In this document: positions 11,100-24,877 of the stretch, in pieces
Layout of the letters: every line of letters begins with the position of its first letter
How positions within the stretch are numbered: the stretch's first letter is position 1
NCBI GenBank assembly: GCA_964247055.1
Contig: OZ176051.1
Location: 13,578,001-13,642,000, forward strand
DNA from: Paragordius varius
Taxonomy: Eukaryota; Nematomorpha
DNA: 64,000 nt
Direction of reading: 5' to 3'
The notes under the pieces: model-generated
The model's database searches: none
What the model was told of the DNA's origin: nothing
What the model saw: the letters and a program-made list of their open reading frames with translations, nothing else
Made by a program: the position numbers and the translations under genes

Positions 11100-12900
11100 G
11101 ATTAAAAAATATCGGCTTGTTTTACATAACATTTTTAAACATTACCAATTTCTATATGGTTTTAGCTTCCTTTATTGAAGCGTAATTGTTTTTTCTCCAC
11201 AAATACAAGTTAAAACTTAAAAATTACATAAGAAACTTGTAGATTCATCACCTAACCAATTAAAAGAACGATAGCCGATAATTGTACTGTAAATGATAAT
11301 AATTACACCAAACAGGGAAGATATTAATTAGCATAAATGTGATTAAACGATCTATTTTAACAATACCCTCTCAGATTATTGAAATTTTCAGCGTCACATT
11401 TTAATATTAAAACCTTAAAGAGCTTATGCACTGTTTCCATACTTCGAAACATCGAATTCAACAAAATATTGTTAAATTGTAAATTTTTAAAAAAATTTAT
11501 TAATTATTTTTATCTGATTTCATAATCATCGTACAACTCATAATTTAGGAGTTTTAAATATAATTGGGAGTATATGCGGTAGTAAAACGTTTTAAACGAT
11601 TTTTGGTAAATATAATTTTGAAAGTAAGCCATTGATTAATCTTATTCAAAATATTGCACAGGTTTCCATACGTATGACCCGCTTAATATATTAATGGCTT
11701 AACAAAAAAACTAATAATCTTTTGCCGACAACCATTCTCAAGCCCTTTTCCAACGTCTTCAAAAATATTGACCTACTGCTGAAGTGAGCACTGTTAATCC
11801 CAAATTATATTGGTTAGATGGTGCCAGGTCACCAGAGTTCAGTGGATACAAAGGAATATTTCTATCGAAGCTATTCCAAGGTATATTTTAGTGGTTTGTT
11901 GTGCAAGTCAGAGCGTCATGTCACTAAATAATTACCACGTCTTCTGGGTAAATTCCGGTCGTTTTTTGATAAATGGTTTATATTTGGATATTGTTTACGC
12001 TGAAGTGTGATTGTATTATGTATGATGAAAACCTTTACTGGGAAAATTTTTAAAGAAAATACCGCTTTAGTGGCACGAGGCATAGATTAGGTCTTACTTA
12101 CTGAAATGATGTGGCTTAAATCTTGATCGACCCCACGGTTTCCTAGTTTGTATTTGCAAAATAAGCCACTCACCCGATCGAATTCGATACAAACCGGAAT
12201 TTCATTCCTGACGTTTAAGCAATGTATCACTAATCATGCGATTATCGATTTTAATTAAAATTGTGTAGGACCCACATACCGAGTTTATTGGTCTTTCTTA
12301 TTGCTCCCACATTAATTGTTGTATAGACATGTAATTGCCAAATTTTGTCAAGTTTCAATAGGGGCCTTATCCAAAAACCCTAGCAATTCCCTTGACAGTT
12401 GAGTGTCTACCAGTGCGTGAGCGTCCATAAAATCACAATATATTATATTTCGAAACCATGCTTCACAGGTTTTAATCGAGAGCATGTTTATCATATGTTT
12501 CGATGCAAACAATATTTCAGCAGTTTTTTGTTTAATAGCAATGCGTGCCGCAAAAATTATTTTCCGGGCACGAATTAAATCCTAGAATAATATGAAGAAG
12601 ACGCTACCTTTTGGAGGACTCAACTTCTCTATGTTTGTCTTAATGTCAGATAAACAAATGATTGTGGCAAATAATCGCTTCGTATTTTACGCTGGGGTCT
12701 TATCTAAATTTAGCCGGAGATAACTTACACCACAACTATTACGAATCCATCAATCCTGCTTCTTCCGAGATCATATCCTTGAATAAGGCTATCATTTCAA
12801 GCTTCAAACTATATGAATGCGTTTTGAAAAACAGACCAAACATTTTAAGTAGGATATTATCAAAAAAATCATAGAACATGACCAAAAACATCAAAAACCT
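11100..12900. other. Mixed tract with decayed coding-like DNA, not assigned
   Basis: 11790-12900 is less AT-rich than its surroundings and has several moderate open frames on both strands (for example 12662-12874 on plus) broken by stops. It resembles a decayed retroelement, but no reverse transcriptase, integrase or protease motif could be read. 11100-11790 is AT-rich with nothing recognised. Confidence 0.25.
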
Positions 12901-13304
12901 AAGAGGTAAACAAAAGAGCATTCGTTTTTCATATAAATTCTAATTTAAAAATATCTTACAAATACATATGATGGTCATAATTATGCAACAGCTAATCATA
13001 GATCAAATACCGAAAAGAAAACAAACACTAATATGGTCCTCCAAAACATTTCTCACACGAGAAATTTTAAATACGAAAGTAAAGTAAAATTGTTAAAAAT
13101 TTAGAATTAATCTTTTCGAATTTTGTAGCAAAATGTTATAATAAATAATATTTAACAATATTATTTTGTTAAAAATCTAACAAAAAATTTGTTTGCCCAT
13201 ATATTTTCGGATTGCGGCCTGCCATATTTTTGATCCAAAAAAGGCCATTGTCTAGGAACACCTTATCAATTAATTTCATTACGATATACTGTGCAAGGAA
13301 AACA

Positions 13305-13334
13305 ACATGTTTATCAACATATTGATAAACATGT
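13305..13334. repeat. Short perfect inverted repeat
   Basis: Arms of 13 bases (ACATGTTTATCAA and its complement) flank CATA. It could form a hairpin. No gene context gives it a role. Confidence 0.7.
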
Positions 13335-13718
13335 ACAACATTCGATTGGTGCTTACAAAATACTAGCATAAATTTATTTCTTACAATCTATACATGTACT
13401 CACACAAAAAACTACGCAATAAATAACCAATATTACATTAGTTTTCCATTAAAAAATTTCTTCAAATAAAACTAAATATTTAATACTGGTATAATCATTA
13501 TGGTCTAAAAAATTTAACTATTTTATTATATTGATTAGATTTATACATTAAAAAATCGAATTATTTTTATTTTTTAATTACTAAAAAAAGGAAATATCAG
13601 ATTACTAGAAAATTCATATTCCGTAAATTAAAAACTTCTCGGCCTTTAAAACTAATTTCTTGTAATATGTAGACAATAAATCAATACTAAAAAATTAAGC
13701 CAAAGAATTAATTATTAC

Positions 13719-13971
13719 GTAGCAATTGGGTTTGCTAAACAAGGAGGGGCTTAGCTTTTTGCAGTGACATCTGTTGAAACTAGCGCTTTTATGACTATTA
13801 TGTTTTGAAATGTATCGTTTGTTTAATCTTAAACGTTCATTTGAATTTTGAGGGTTGCTTAATGGAGTGCTTATGGCGTAATCAAGCAGGCTGGGTTTGT
13901 TTAAATATGAGAATTCAAGATAATCCCAAATAGTATTTCGTTTGGGAAATTGACTAAAGTTCATATAACAC
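13719..13971 (-). CDS. Candidate exon of the same unrecognised gene
   Basis: Minus-strand open frame between acceptor TTATGCAG (exon from 13971, phase 2) and donor TAC|GTAATA (exon end 13719, phase 0). It encodes a Ser/Asn/Lys-rich segment with two Cys near its end (NRCHCKK, KPNCY). Its outgoing phase matches the incoming phase of 10621-11082, giving KPNCY joined to ISRPAIGY. Read through instead, it stops at 13695. No homology was recognised, and exons between or upstream were not found. Confidence 0.35.
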
Positions 13972-13984
13972 CTGCATAACAACT

Positions 13985-16060
13985 GAGTGTTATTACAAAA
14001 TTCTTTTGGGCTCGTTGATGAGATCTAAAATGTTATGATAAATACCACTGAATATTAGATAAAAACTCATAAGTATTAATCTTATCAAAGTCGCTAAAAA
14101 TATATTATATAGGGTAAAGTTATACCTTAATGGCTATGAATAGTGGAATTATATATAACATGGTACGCAAAAAATTATAAACAATAGCTAATCATATTTT
14201 TTATCATCTAATGTGACCTTTAAAACAATAATAACATATCTCATTCTTTTACCTTCAAATGGTCAAATATAAAAAAATGAAATGATTAAATAAATATAAT
14301 TATGTATAGGAGTGTTATTTATTCGAATACGAAATATTTTTGTCGCATAGAATGTGAACGCTTAATTTTTTAGCGTTTATACGCTTTCAATAAAGTCAAT
14401 GCTTTGTTGACGCGGTTTTAATATATATCTACATCGAAAATTACTTAAAGAACATCCAAAAAAAATATTTGGACATGGAAAAGTGCCATATGCTTTAACT
14501 CTAAAAATATCTTTAATAGTGACACGCCAAACAGATACATATGAATCACTTAAATAAATAAATGTATTGTAAATTATTGGTGGTTGATTAAATTTTGTAT
14601 TTTATTTTTTGGGATAGATACTTACATAGAATGGGTGATGGAATTTTAATATATGCGTTAAACTATTACAAGAGATAAATTTGAAAATAATCCAAACAAT
14701 ATATTCATTTATGATTACTTTTACCATTTGTTATAAAAAAAAGTGCCCTATATGTTTCAAGAGATATTGTTAAAAGTGGCATTTAAAAATTTTATTTTTA
14801 TTTTTTAATGATAGTCAAGGTGAGTCTAATATATAGAATTTCTTTGAAACGTTCCAAGATCAAAATCGTTACAAAACGCATAAATACGTTTGACCACCCA
14901 TTTCATAAATTTCATTTGGTATATCGCTAGATTAAAGATGCATATTTGGTAATTTCGTTACCATAGTCGGCATCAGCTAACGATCCACAAATAATGGGTT
15001 TTTTAGTGAAAGTGATTGTTTTTTGGGTTGAATTACCTTCCAAGGTTATCTCAATATATATTGGACGATTTATTAAGAATTGCACAGGTATAATATATAA
15101 ATATTATGGTTAAGACTCTGGGGAGATTATATACATTCTACCAATAATTCGTAAAATATTAATTCTATTATTTCACCTCATGAAACCCCAAACAATTTAA
15201 GCGACCCAAAAGTGCCCAACTACGACTAACTAAACCACTATAAGACCATTTTTGGAGTCCCATCCCTTAACATTCTAATTAGAGCACTACACAACAAACA
15301 ATATGGCGGAATCTATATATGATTCTCTATAAAGGCTATTGTTATGCGATAGTATAGCATCCTATAAACCTAAGTTCTAATCTTAGGAACGACGGGTTCA
15401 TTTTAGGGTAATACTATTTTATCACATACAGGCAAATGCAACCGACCGTTCGTCTTAACTTCAATAGCTCTCAAGCTGAATAAAACTACTGACTAATTGA
15501 TTCAGATACGATAGAAATCTAATAGTTTTAGACAAATTAAAAACCTCTGTGTATTAAATAATATAAACCGCCCACAAACCTTTGGTTAAAGTATTTTGAA
15601 TGCAAAGAGACCTAGGTAACATTAAAGATAGTAAACTCTGCTGGATAACAAGATCTGTGTTCGATACACTATTTTATCAAGAGTGTCCTTATACAATTAT
15701 AAAACAAGTTGGTCTTTAATTTTTTAAGTTGGCGTAGATTCGTAATTATTGCATTATCTATTTTTAATTATAGTCAAATATCTTTGTTAATTAGTATATT
15801 TTCTTATAACTTTTTTTCCAAAAGAATATAATTAACTGCTCAATAATGTTATTTAAGAAAAACTCTTTAATACCAGAAAACTTGTATATTACTTAATTAG
15901 GCGTTTTAATTTTATTAATATTATTATATTGTAAAATAAATAAATATCACGGTTTTCAAATGAAAAAAGTTGATATTAATTGAATAGTGTACGATAGATA
16001 AAGATAAAGGCTAGAAATAGGATAAATGAATGATACATTGTTGGATTGATAGAGACAGAA
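13985..16060. other. AT-rich intergenic sequence, nothing recognised
   Basis: No open frame above about 60 codons, no repeat with clear ends and no RNA gene were seen. Confidence 0.4.
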
Positions 16061-16067
16061 TATAAAC

Positions 16068-16171
16068 GTTAAAGGACCAATTGGTAATGTTCAAGGACCA
16101 ACTTATGTTGATCATCTTTACTTGAAATGGTCAAGGACTAACTTGTAATGTTAAAGGACATTCAAGTGGAA
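16068..16171 (+). repeat. Relic 21-bp minisatellite related to the 52.7-kb foldback arms
   Basis: Five degenerate units of 21 bases with the core gttcaaggaccaactt, the unit that builds the arms of the foldback element at 52731-53376. The inverse partner arm and the terminal CCATTT were not found, so this looks like a solo, decaying arm. Confidence 0.7.
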
Positions 16172-16399
16172 TTGATATAGAATACTACCCAGGTACAGAA
16201 AACTTTGACCTTTTGAGAATTCGCATAAAAGCCGATACCATTTGAGAAAGGCGAAAGAGGAATAAATTAAATCATAAGAGAGAGTAATCTATCTCAATAA
16301 ATAATCCCTCGATAGTAAAAAGTAGCCCCAAGGTCTAAAACTGGACTGATCCTATGGGTTAATTTTTCATATGATAAAAAGGAATGGAAGAATGCATGT

Positions 16400-17065
16400 T
16401 GTTGTTAAGAGCTTGTAATCGATTATCGACAATTAGCGATTTCTTAACTTTCTCTACTCGGTTCAATCATGGGCTTTTAGAGTTAGTTTTTACAGGGATA
16501 TTTTGGAAAGTGATTTAACTTTTGTCTATCTAACGAATACGTTTTCTTCTTCCTCTCTTTCCATTTAGTTTTTCTAACATTTCTTTTCCAAAGAATACCG
16601 AAAATTATGTGTCCAATATAACCAAATTTTTGTTTGGTTATTTTACGTAGGTGTTTGTGTGTGGATTTCTTGTCATCTTTTTTAATGGTCTAGCTTTCAC
16701 AGCCATATAACATGATAGGGAATATAAGGGCTATTTTTAATTGTATGTCATGTATTTCCATAGTTTGTTATGGGAAGCCAAAGTGCATTTGGCTATTGCT
16801 ATACGTCTTTTTGAGTCTTGTGAGCTGGAACTTAATGTATTAATAATGCTTCCCGGATAGGTATATTCGTTGATCACTTGGATTTCATTATTAATTCGTG
16901 GCAAATCATAGGTATGGAAGGAGTTGATGTGAGAGATTTTTGCTGAGATTTAGTGTTAGCTTGTATATTTTGTAGACATCGAAAGTGCAAAGACTGTCAA
17001 GGTTTGTTTGGGAATTAAATAAAATTACCGTGTCATCGGCATTATGAAGAGTCGTCAGAGTGTTA
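16400..17065 (-). pseudogene. Decayed non-LTR retrotransposon, 3' part of the pol gene
   Basis: The minus strand, read with frameshifts and stops, gives the ending typical of RTE/Craft-type LINE polyproteins: NEYTYPGSII, then SKRRIAIAKCTL, then MLYGCES-TIKKDDKK and a basic tail. The upstream part includes a remnant of the YADDT region (ADDTVILF-like at about 17030). The reverse transcriptase core and endonuclease are absent. It belongs to the same general family as the remnants at 21.2-23.6 and 29.0-30.8 kb but lies in the opposite orientation. Confidence 0.65.
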
Positions 17066-17069
17066 ACCT

Positions 17070-19660
17070 TTGAAGATAATTGTTAATCACTGGGGGATAA
17101 AATGCTTAACGTTAACCTATGTTTATTGGGCTCCAGGCGGTATGTCTATGGGTGCTAAGTGATAGCAATGAATTGACGCATATTAATTTGATTAGTATGA
17201 TTGGGTGATAGGAAACTCCTATTTGTTTAAGGGCAGAGAATGTCGTATAAAGATTAATAATTATTGTTATATTATTATTTGAGTGATAATGGAAGTATAA
17301 AAATATTATGTAAATTACCTGATGTTTTCTATAAAGTTAGCATATCATTTATCATAGAATTTTTATATAAAAATATATATTTTTCATATTTAAATTAAAA
17401 TACCTGATTATATTGCAAGGTTAACCAATGATATAATCACAATTATGGACAATATCATCCAATAAGGAAATATTAAATATTCTATACAGTTTCCACAATT
17501 GTTCAAGTACCACAAAATCGCAATTATGTAAAATTACATTTTTAAATACGAGTTTCGTTCCAAATTATTTTTTTGGTATCACAATCTGTCAGAAAATTTC
17601 TTATCGCACAACATTGTTTTTTGTCGTTAATGAGTAAATTATCTCTTCTTAAATGTTGCATATTGATGCTTTTGGACCCTATATTTAAACATTGAATTTT
17701 TCCATTTAAATCGAGTTTATGATATCAAATGCTCTTTGAAATAATCCGTTTTACCAAAAAATATTTAGCATGCGCCTAATTTGTGATTATTTTATATGGA
17801 TATTCTACAAAAGTAGTAAAAACTCTATTTAAATCGTAAGTTACTAATCGAGAAGCACGATGGGTATCTTGATGATTTTATCAGAATATATATAGATACA
17901 TAGAAATATTTCTTATATCCCATATTTTAATACATTGTGTAATATAAGAGAAAGCCTAATTAAATAGTACTTGACTAAATACGGAAATATCCATATCAAG
18001 ACTTAAAGTATAGTAATTTATTATTCTATACTAAAATTCTGGAATCAATTGATGAGATAGGGGTAGGTGTGTAGCTATGGCTTATTTTTCTTAATTGAGA
18101 ATAGTGGTAATGATACAAATACGTAAAACACTGTGCATACCATGTGAGGGCAATTAAACCACCAATATAAATTTGATACATATAATTTATTATAATCTTT
18201 TTAGCAGTGTATTATATGCATAAAGTAATATTGATTATAAATGAATTTTAGTTAGTTTAAACGTAATTTCTGTATACCAATAAGTTAAGATCTTGTCCGT
18301 GTTCTTGCCAAGCGTGTGGTGCGTCCTAAGATATACATATGATTATATATATACATATATATCATATATGTATATATAATATATTACTAATTCTATAATT
18401 CTTAATTAAATTTTTTACATAAAACATTAGAAAATCTCTTAAAATTATTAAAATATAGGGTCTTTTAGCCGGAATCAGAGCCACTAATCAAGAAGCTCTT
18501 TTTGAGACGAAACCGAAACACTTAGTTCCGGTTTTAACATTTTGACATCTACATTAGTTAATTTTATTGAAACAACCCTATTAATCATTAATTCTTCCCA
18601 AGTAACAAAAAGGAAGTGTTCATATCTCCAAATAAATATTCAAAATGTGCCATGGAATAATCACAATATCATTTATTTAATAAAAGTATTATTATTAATT
18701 TTAATTAAATTAACTTCTGAAAGATTATAACTATTATTTTTGATTGAATTCGGTACATACCAAAATCCTAATAAAGTGGACGTCTTCAGCAATCTGAACA
18801 ATTAACTCATAAAACAGATGAGCAGTAATGTTAAAAAAAATAATTAATTTTATAAATTAAAATGGCTATATTTTGTTTAATAGATGAAACTTTTCAAATA
18901 ATTTTTTTTTCTTTCCCTTAAATTCAACGTGACTTCCAAATTATTTCGTAGCTTTCACTATAATTTTGGCCCTAAATTTGGCACATCGGGGGTATAATCA
19001 AATTTCCTCATGAAATATATGTATATTTTGATACATTAATGTATAAGGATTATTTTCATGTGCTTTTAGTATCGGATTTTCGTATGATTTAGATACGTTT
19101 TTTTTACTTTATAAGAATGTAATTCACCGTCAAAAAATCACAAAAATTTGCGCATATTATGCTGAATAAATATTTTTTTAGTGAGGATAAATTCATCCCT
19201 AAAAGTAAAACATTACATATAATATGTTTTATAGCAAAACAGTGTTATTATAAAATTTTAGATGCAGACTCCAAAAGTCACAAATGTTGCCCCCTTCAAA
19301 ATCTTTATTAATAAAATAAGCGAAAATTCCGAGTTTCGTGATAAGAATTCCGTTTATTACAATTATGTGTAACTTATTTTATGCTCGGTCGCACCTGTGT
19401 CGCCGAGACTTCTTGTGTGTCTTTTTATATAATATTTTAGCGAATATGTCTCTTTTTGTTTTTTCTGTTGTCTTTTTGTTCTTCACAATTTAAGATTATG
19501 TATTAAAGTAAAAACTAATTCAAGTATCTATAGGTCGGTCTTAATTGATTTATATGTATATATACATACATGTATCTCAAAATCATCCTGTCCGCTCGGT
19601 AGTACGGATGCCAAGACTTGTATAGATATCTTCCTGTTCATATATAAATATCTTTATTTT
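17070..19660. other. AT-rich intergenic sequence
   Basis: No gene recognised. A TA-rich imperfect palindrome lies at about 18330-18386. A 62-codon plus-strand frame at 18542-18730 has no supporting features. Confidence 0.35.
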
Positions 19661-19664
19661 TTAA

Positions 19665-20688
19665 CTAGGGTAAATCTCGTGCTGCTACGCCGCCAGAGGA
19701 AGTCCTCTGACTTCTGGGGGGGGGGGGGGGGGGGGGGGGGGCCTTTTTGATTTTATAAGCAATTTTGGTATACGGCACGAAGTTTTAAAATAATCACATA
19801 GTCCCATCTTCTGAAATTTGGCTCCAAAGGCATGCTGTATCGATATGATGGCGCAGTTGTAGGCGGGTAGCCCCCTACTCATAGGCCAATATAAAAATGT
19901 AATTAGAAAAAAAATTTGCCTTTATACCTGGAATAATCGTTTATTCCCAATAGTTTGTGGAAGAATGGCTTCAAAACTAAATAATAGCTCAATGATAGCG
20001 CATTTTTAGGGAGTAAAGGTACTATTTAACGGCTTATTCAAAAGATCCGCTCGACTAAAATTTTTGACTTTTTACGGTTAATACTTTAAGCAGTCATTGA
20101 ACTCATATGGCCTGATAGGTTTTGTAAAATTTAGCCCCAAAAGCACGCTATTTCGATATGACGGGTCAGTTTTTCGCGGGTAGCTCATTACCTAGGTATC
20201 ATCAAAGAAACGCTTGACTAAAATTTTTGACTTTTATCAGGGAATACGTGGAATCTATATTGAATTTTTACAGAGTCATACCTAGGGCGAAAACTAGATT
20301 TAAATAATTATTTTTGTGGACTTTGTTTTTTGAAAAAAATGGCACTTTACGGGGGGAGCTGGTAAAAAGAGGGCCTAAATTAAAAAAGCGAGACGACTAT
20401 GTTCGGCGCAATCGAAAATAAGTAAACAAAAATCATGTTTGAAATTGAATGGTCCAACACGTTCTCCAGATGTCTCAAAGACACGATTTTTGTGGACTTC
20501 TGTTACCAAAAAAAACCCTTTTTCACACGGGGTTGGCCCGAACTCGGGGCCTATTTCAAAAAAAGGGCGAAGCTATTGTCGGGGCATTCATTAATGATTA
20601 TATATTTTCGATGTTTGGATTTGAATGGGTCTACCGTTCCGGTACCAGGTCACAAAGCCCGCTTTTTCCATTTTTATAAATATATAGA
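19665..20688 (-). mobile_element. Non-autonomous Helitron (copy B)
   Basis: On the minus strand it starts with TCTATATATTTAT at 20688 (preceded by A) and ends with gcacgagatttaccCTAG at 19665 (followed by T), matching both ends of copy A at 5554-6654. Most of the interior is shared with copy A, including the block around 20430-20680 and gtcaagcgtttctttgatga. Near the 3' end the hairpin's 5' arm has mutated (CTCTGGCGGC instead of CTCGTGCTGC), so the hairpin is weakened. A run of 26 G interrupts it at 19716-19741. No protein is encoded. Open frames on both strands are by-products of conserved repeat DNA. Confidence 0.75.
19716..19741 (+). repeat. Homopolymer of 26 G
   Basis: An uninterrupted G run in otherwise AT-rich DNA, within Helitron copy B. 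The corresponding place in copy A (5' of agaagtccgaatgac at 6597-6602) has only six C on the plus strand. Expansion by slippage is likely, and the exact length may be an assembly estimate. Confidence 0.9.
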
Positions 20689-21189
20689 TTATTATATTTA
20701 GCTCAAAAAAATGATAGAATAGATTATAAATCTTCTATATAATCACATTCATATGCTTTTTTATTACAAATCATGAGTTTAAATTTTTTTAATATGTTTT
20801 CTTTTCATTCTTATATCTTTAAACTGTTAATGAATGTTAAATTGTAATTATCAACTTCAAGTTAAGAGTTAAACATTTCCATAAATTATCTTTTTCCGAA
20901 TTTAAATCCCATTTTTTTTCCAAGTTTCTCTTCATATAATATTAGAAAAGGCCAATTAAAACCAAAATAATTATTTTTATGCCTTTTATTACTTCTTTAT
21001 TCACTATTTCCGATAATTTTATTACTATAATCCCAGTTAAACATTTTGTTGATTTTGTTTTCAGTTGTTTTTTATTGTGTTACTTTTAAGATATCTTTTA
21101 AGTTATCACTTAGATTGTAAAGACGGAATCTATACACCTTAAGTATGGTTGAACAAAGAGTGTATAAAAATATGCTAAAAATTAAAATG

Positions 21190-23590
21190 ATAGATAAAAT
21201 ACGTATGGGAAACTGGAACGTCAGGGGTTGGAATGATGAAAAAAGACCCTAATAGGTAAGGATATGCGAAGAATCCAATTAAATATTTTGGGTATCATTG
21301 AATGAAATAAGGAGGGAGGGTGTTGGTGAATAGTAAATAAAAAATAGAATGAATATTCGTTTAATTTACATGAGCATCAGATTTATTGCTAGCCCATTTA
21401 ACTTAACATATATCATTTTGTGAAAAAATTAAAAACCAAATAGATTATTTTATAGGACAACAAAGTTCTTCATAAATGTCAAAACCAAAAAAAGTTGTGA
21501 CTGATCAAGCGATTACAAATTATAAATAACAACAATTAAAACGCACTTGCTAAAACCACGGAAGAATAAAAAAGAAGACAAATACAACGTATAACAAATC
21601 CCTTTAGAATATAAGATAGAAGTAAACAATAGATTTGAATTATAGCTAAGAAAAATAATGACTTAGAAAACCAATGGAATAGTATAAAAACAATAATTTA
21701 CGCTGCAGCACAAAAATAATTACCAAAGAAAAAAACATCATATAAAAAAGGGTTATTAGATGACTGCATAAAAATAATTGAAGAAAGAAGAAGAGCTAAG
21801 AAAAGAGGAGAAATATATATTGTTAAGAAATAATTCAAGACTCCAGAGACAGAAAAGGAAGGACTTGGAAAACTACTGGAATGAACAATGCACGACTATT
21901 GAGGAAGCAAACAGAAAAGGCTTAAGTAAGCCTCTGTTCCAAACCATCAGAAAATTAACAAATTAATACCAACTTCCAAACATTAAAATTAAGGATAATG
22001 ATGGAAGGATCGTAACGACGGAAATAGAAATCAAACAAAGATGGGAAAATTACACCAAACAGCTATATAGTGCGCACCCAGGTGCAAACGATAGACAAAT
22101 ATATCGGAATGGGGTGATGAGTTATGTATAATGGATGCAGAGGTAGTAAAAGCTGTAAAATCGATACCAATAAGGAAAGCCTCGGGAATAGACAATATTC
22201 TATTGGAATTAAAATAGAATATACCGATATCAGTTAGACATACATTGTGTCAGGAAGTATGGAAGTCAGGTATTTGGCCAAAAGACTGGCAAACTTCATT
22301 GTTTATCCCAGTCTTTAAAAATGGAGATAAACCAAATTGCGAGAACTATAGAAACATAGCTCTCATTAGTCGCAATTAAATTTTATTGAAGATTATCCTG
22401 AACAGACTACACTAAGTGATAGCCAGTGAGATTCCGGATTTCAATCAGGTTTTATGAAAGGGCATAGAACAAGAGATCACATCTCCAACGTGAGACGAAA
22501 GATTGAAACTTGTTAAGAATTTCATGTAGAGTTAGTAATATGTTGTATTAATTATGCCCAAGCTTTTGACTCGTTTAACCATGTCCATTTATGGCGAAGT
22601 TTGGGAGCAATGGGAGTTACAGCAAAACTCATAGCCTTGCTCAAAAATTTGTATGACGGCCAAAAAGCCGTAATATAAACCTCGGTGGACAGAACCAACA
22701 AAATTGTAATACAGAAAGGTGTTAGACAAGGATGTTGCTTCTTACCATATTTGTTTAATATTTGTACAAAAGTGATCATGAGAAAATAGATGAAACTACT
22801 GAAAGCCTAAATAGGAGGGAGAAGGATTAGCAATCTAAGATTCGCAGATGACACGACGCTTATCGCAGATAACGTAGAAAGTTTAAAGAATATGATAAGG
22901 TTAGTAAGAGAAGAAAGCAAATATGGATTGAACCTAGATCCTAGGAGAAAACCTAAATTATGAGTTTATTAGAAAATAAACCGAATATAACCATAGACGA
23001 CACTCCAGAAGTAGTAAATAAAATCCAATTTTAGGCTCTCTAATAGATATAAACGGCTCCTCCATGCCAGATATTAAACGCCGCATAGAATTAGGGAAGA
23101 GCTGCGATCAAGTTGACTAAATTATGGAAAAGTAAAAATATGAGAAACACAAATAATGAAATGCATGGTTTTTCCGGTAGCAACTTATGCTGCCGAATAT
23201 TGGACACTAAAACAGAATGATAAAAAAGGATTGCAGCATTTGAAATGTGGTGTTGAGGAGAATGTTGAATATATATTCAACATTCTCCTCAACACCATTA
23301 GATGCTCTGACAAGGTTAAGAATGAAACAATAAGAGAAAAAGTAAATATTGAGAGTTTAATGGAAGCCATATAAAAAGAAAGTTCACGGACATTGGTCAC
23401 ATTTTAAGAAGTACATCTCTTGAGAAGAATTTAGTTTTTGGAAACGTTGAAGGGAAAAGAAAAAAATACCAATGTTTAGATGGCTGGATACTGTAAAGAA
23501 GGAGTCTGGTAGATGTATAAAGGAATTGCATGGAAAAGAGACAAGTGGAGAGAACTCGTCTTTTTAATTTTTAAGGGGTCGAACTCGACC
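21190..23590 (+). pseudogene. Decayed RTE/Craft-type non-LTR retrotransposon
   Basis: The plus strand, with stops and frameshifts, reads through an ordered LINE polyprotein: endonuclease start (MGNWNVRGWN at about 21210), a basic linker (RRQKRKDLENYWNEQC-like at 21850), then reverse transcriptase blocks including KDWQTSLFIPVFK and CENYRNIALI (about 22290-22370), GHRTRDHISNVRRKIE, AQAFDSFNHVHLWRSLG, KGVRQGC and the catalytic block LRFADDTTLIAD (about 22830-22860). The C-terminal zone follows (VFPVATYAAEYWTLK, then MFRWLDTVKKES). At least ten stops are present, so it is dead. A perfect palindrome interrupts it at 23248-23297. No clear 3' tail repeat was defined. Confidence 0.8.
23248..23297. 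repeat. Perfect 50-bp palindrome
   Basis: Bases 23248-23272 are the exact reverse complement of 23273-23297 (outer TGGTGTTGAGGAG, centre AATATATATT). It lies in the C-terminal coding zone of the LINE remnant, where the family sequence would not contain an inverted copy. This suggests a local snap-back duplication. Confidence 0.9.
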
Positions 23591-23599
23591 TACCCACCT

Positions 23600-24870
23600 A
23601 TGTTTAATTGCATTTTATGGCATTCCCTGACTCTTCCCTTGGGTTTCGCCATAGCTTAATAAGGTTTAATTTATATGCATCTAAAAATAATTTTAGAAAC
23701 TATCATATATTCCAATCGCCGAATCTCAGGATTTTTGCGTTTATTCAAAAAACCCGCTATTTTAGAAGGGGAGAGGCAAAAATTTATTTCCGGAGCCCAT
23801 ATCAAAAAATTAAATTTTTATAAATATGGTTTTGCTATTTAAACATTTTTTTTGGATGAAGTATTTGGGTTTCGGTAAAAAGATTTGTCTGAGTAATGTG
23901 AGCAATATTTTGCAATATGAATCTATTAGCAAAGTGTAAATATTTTTTCATAAATGTAAGGCCCAAAACCAAAAAATACAAGAATCCGGTATTATTCTAT
24001 CAGATATATTTCGTTAATTATTTGTCTTTTTTGGTACTCAAAAGAAGTAAGACCCTCACAAGCTGATCTATATGGTAAAGACATAAAATTTTTAAATTTA
24101 GCCAGTGTATTTAAATGCACTTTCAAATCAGCTCAGCGAAATATAAATTTTAGTTGGTTTGCATATAAAAAGTAAAAAAGATGGATATATAGCAAGTTAG
24201 CGGAGAACCTATGTTATAAATAGGCCAAGTTGTCAAATAATTAATATAAATTTATTTTTAGTAGCTAATATAATTATTAAAGAGACAGGCCCCAAAGAAA
24301 TCTGAAAGATGTCTAGGTCATACCCAAAAAATCAATTTGGCTGTTTTGAGTCTAAACCTTTTTTTTATTGATTTATAAATCTATTTTGATAGTGAATATT
24401 GAGTGTTTTACATCTATTATCCATAATTCTCTACTGAAAATAAAAATTCTTGATATTACCCACGAGCATTTTTCCTAAAAATTTTAAATATTAGATTCGT
24501 GTCCAGTTAGCAATAAAATATATAAATTAATTTGAATGCAAATTTAATTAAAATTCACAGAGTGTTAATCAGTATTTTACTAAACTAAAAAAATGTTTTT
24601 TATATATATTTCAAATATAACTACAGGTTGCGGATCAATTTACTATTAAATAACCCTCAAATGGTTAAACCAATTTATACGTTTTAATAAATTTTTCTTT
24701 TAAGTCAAATGTTTATCAAGTCTTTCCGTATTTTAATTTTAAGAACGAGAGTCTAAATGCCTTATTTGGAAACAATTAGTTTTCCCAAAAAAGTCATAAA
24801 TTTCGTGAAATTATGATTTTCTATTTAAATATACGGTATTTTTTTAACTCATAACCTTTAGGACACAACT
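23600..24870. other. AT-rich sequence, nothing recognised
   Basis: A plus-strand frame of 71 codons (23608-23823) has no supporting feature. No repeat ends or RNA genes were seen. Confidence 0.35.
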
Positions 24871-24877
24871 GTTTCAC

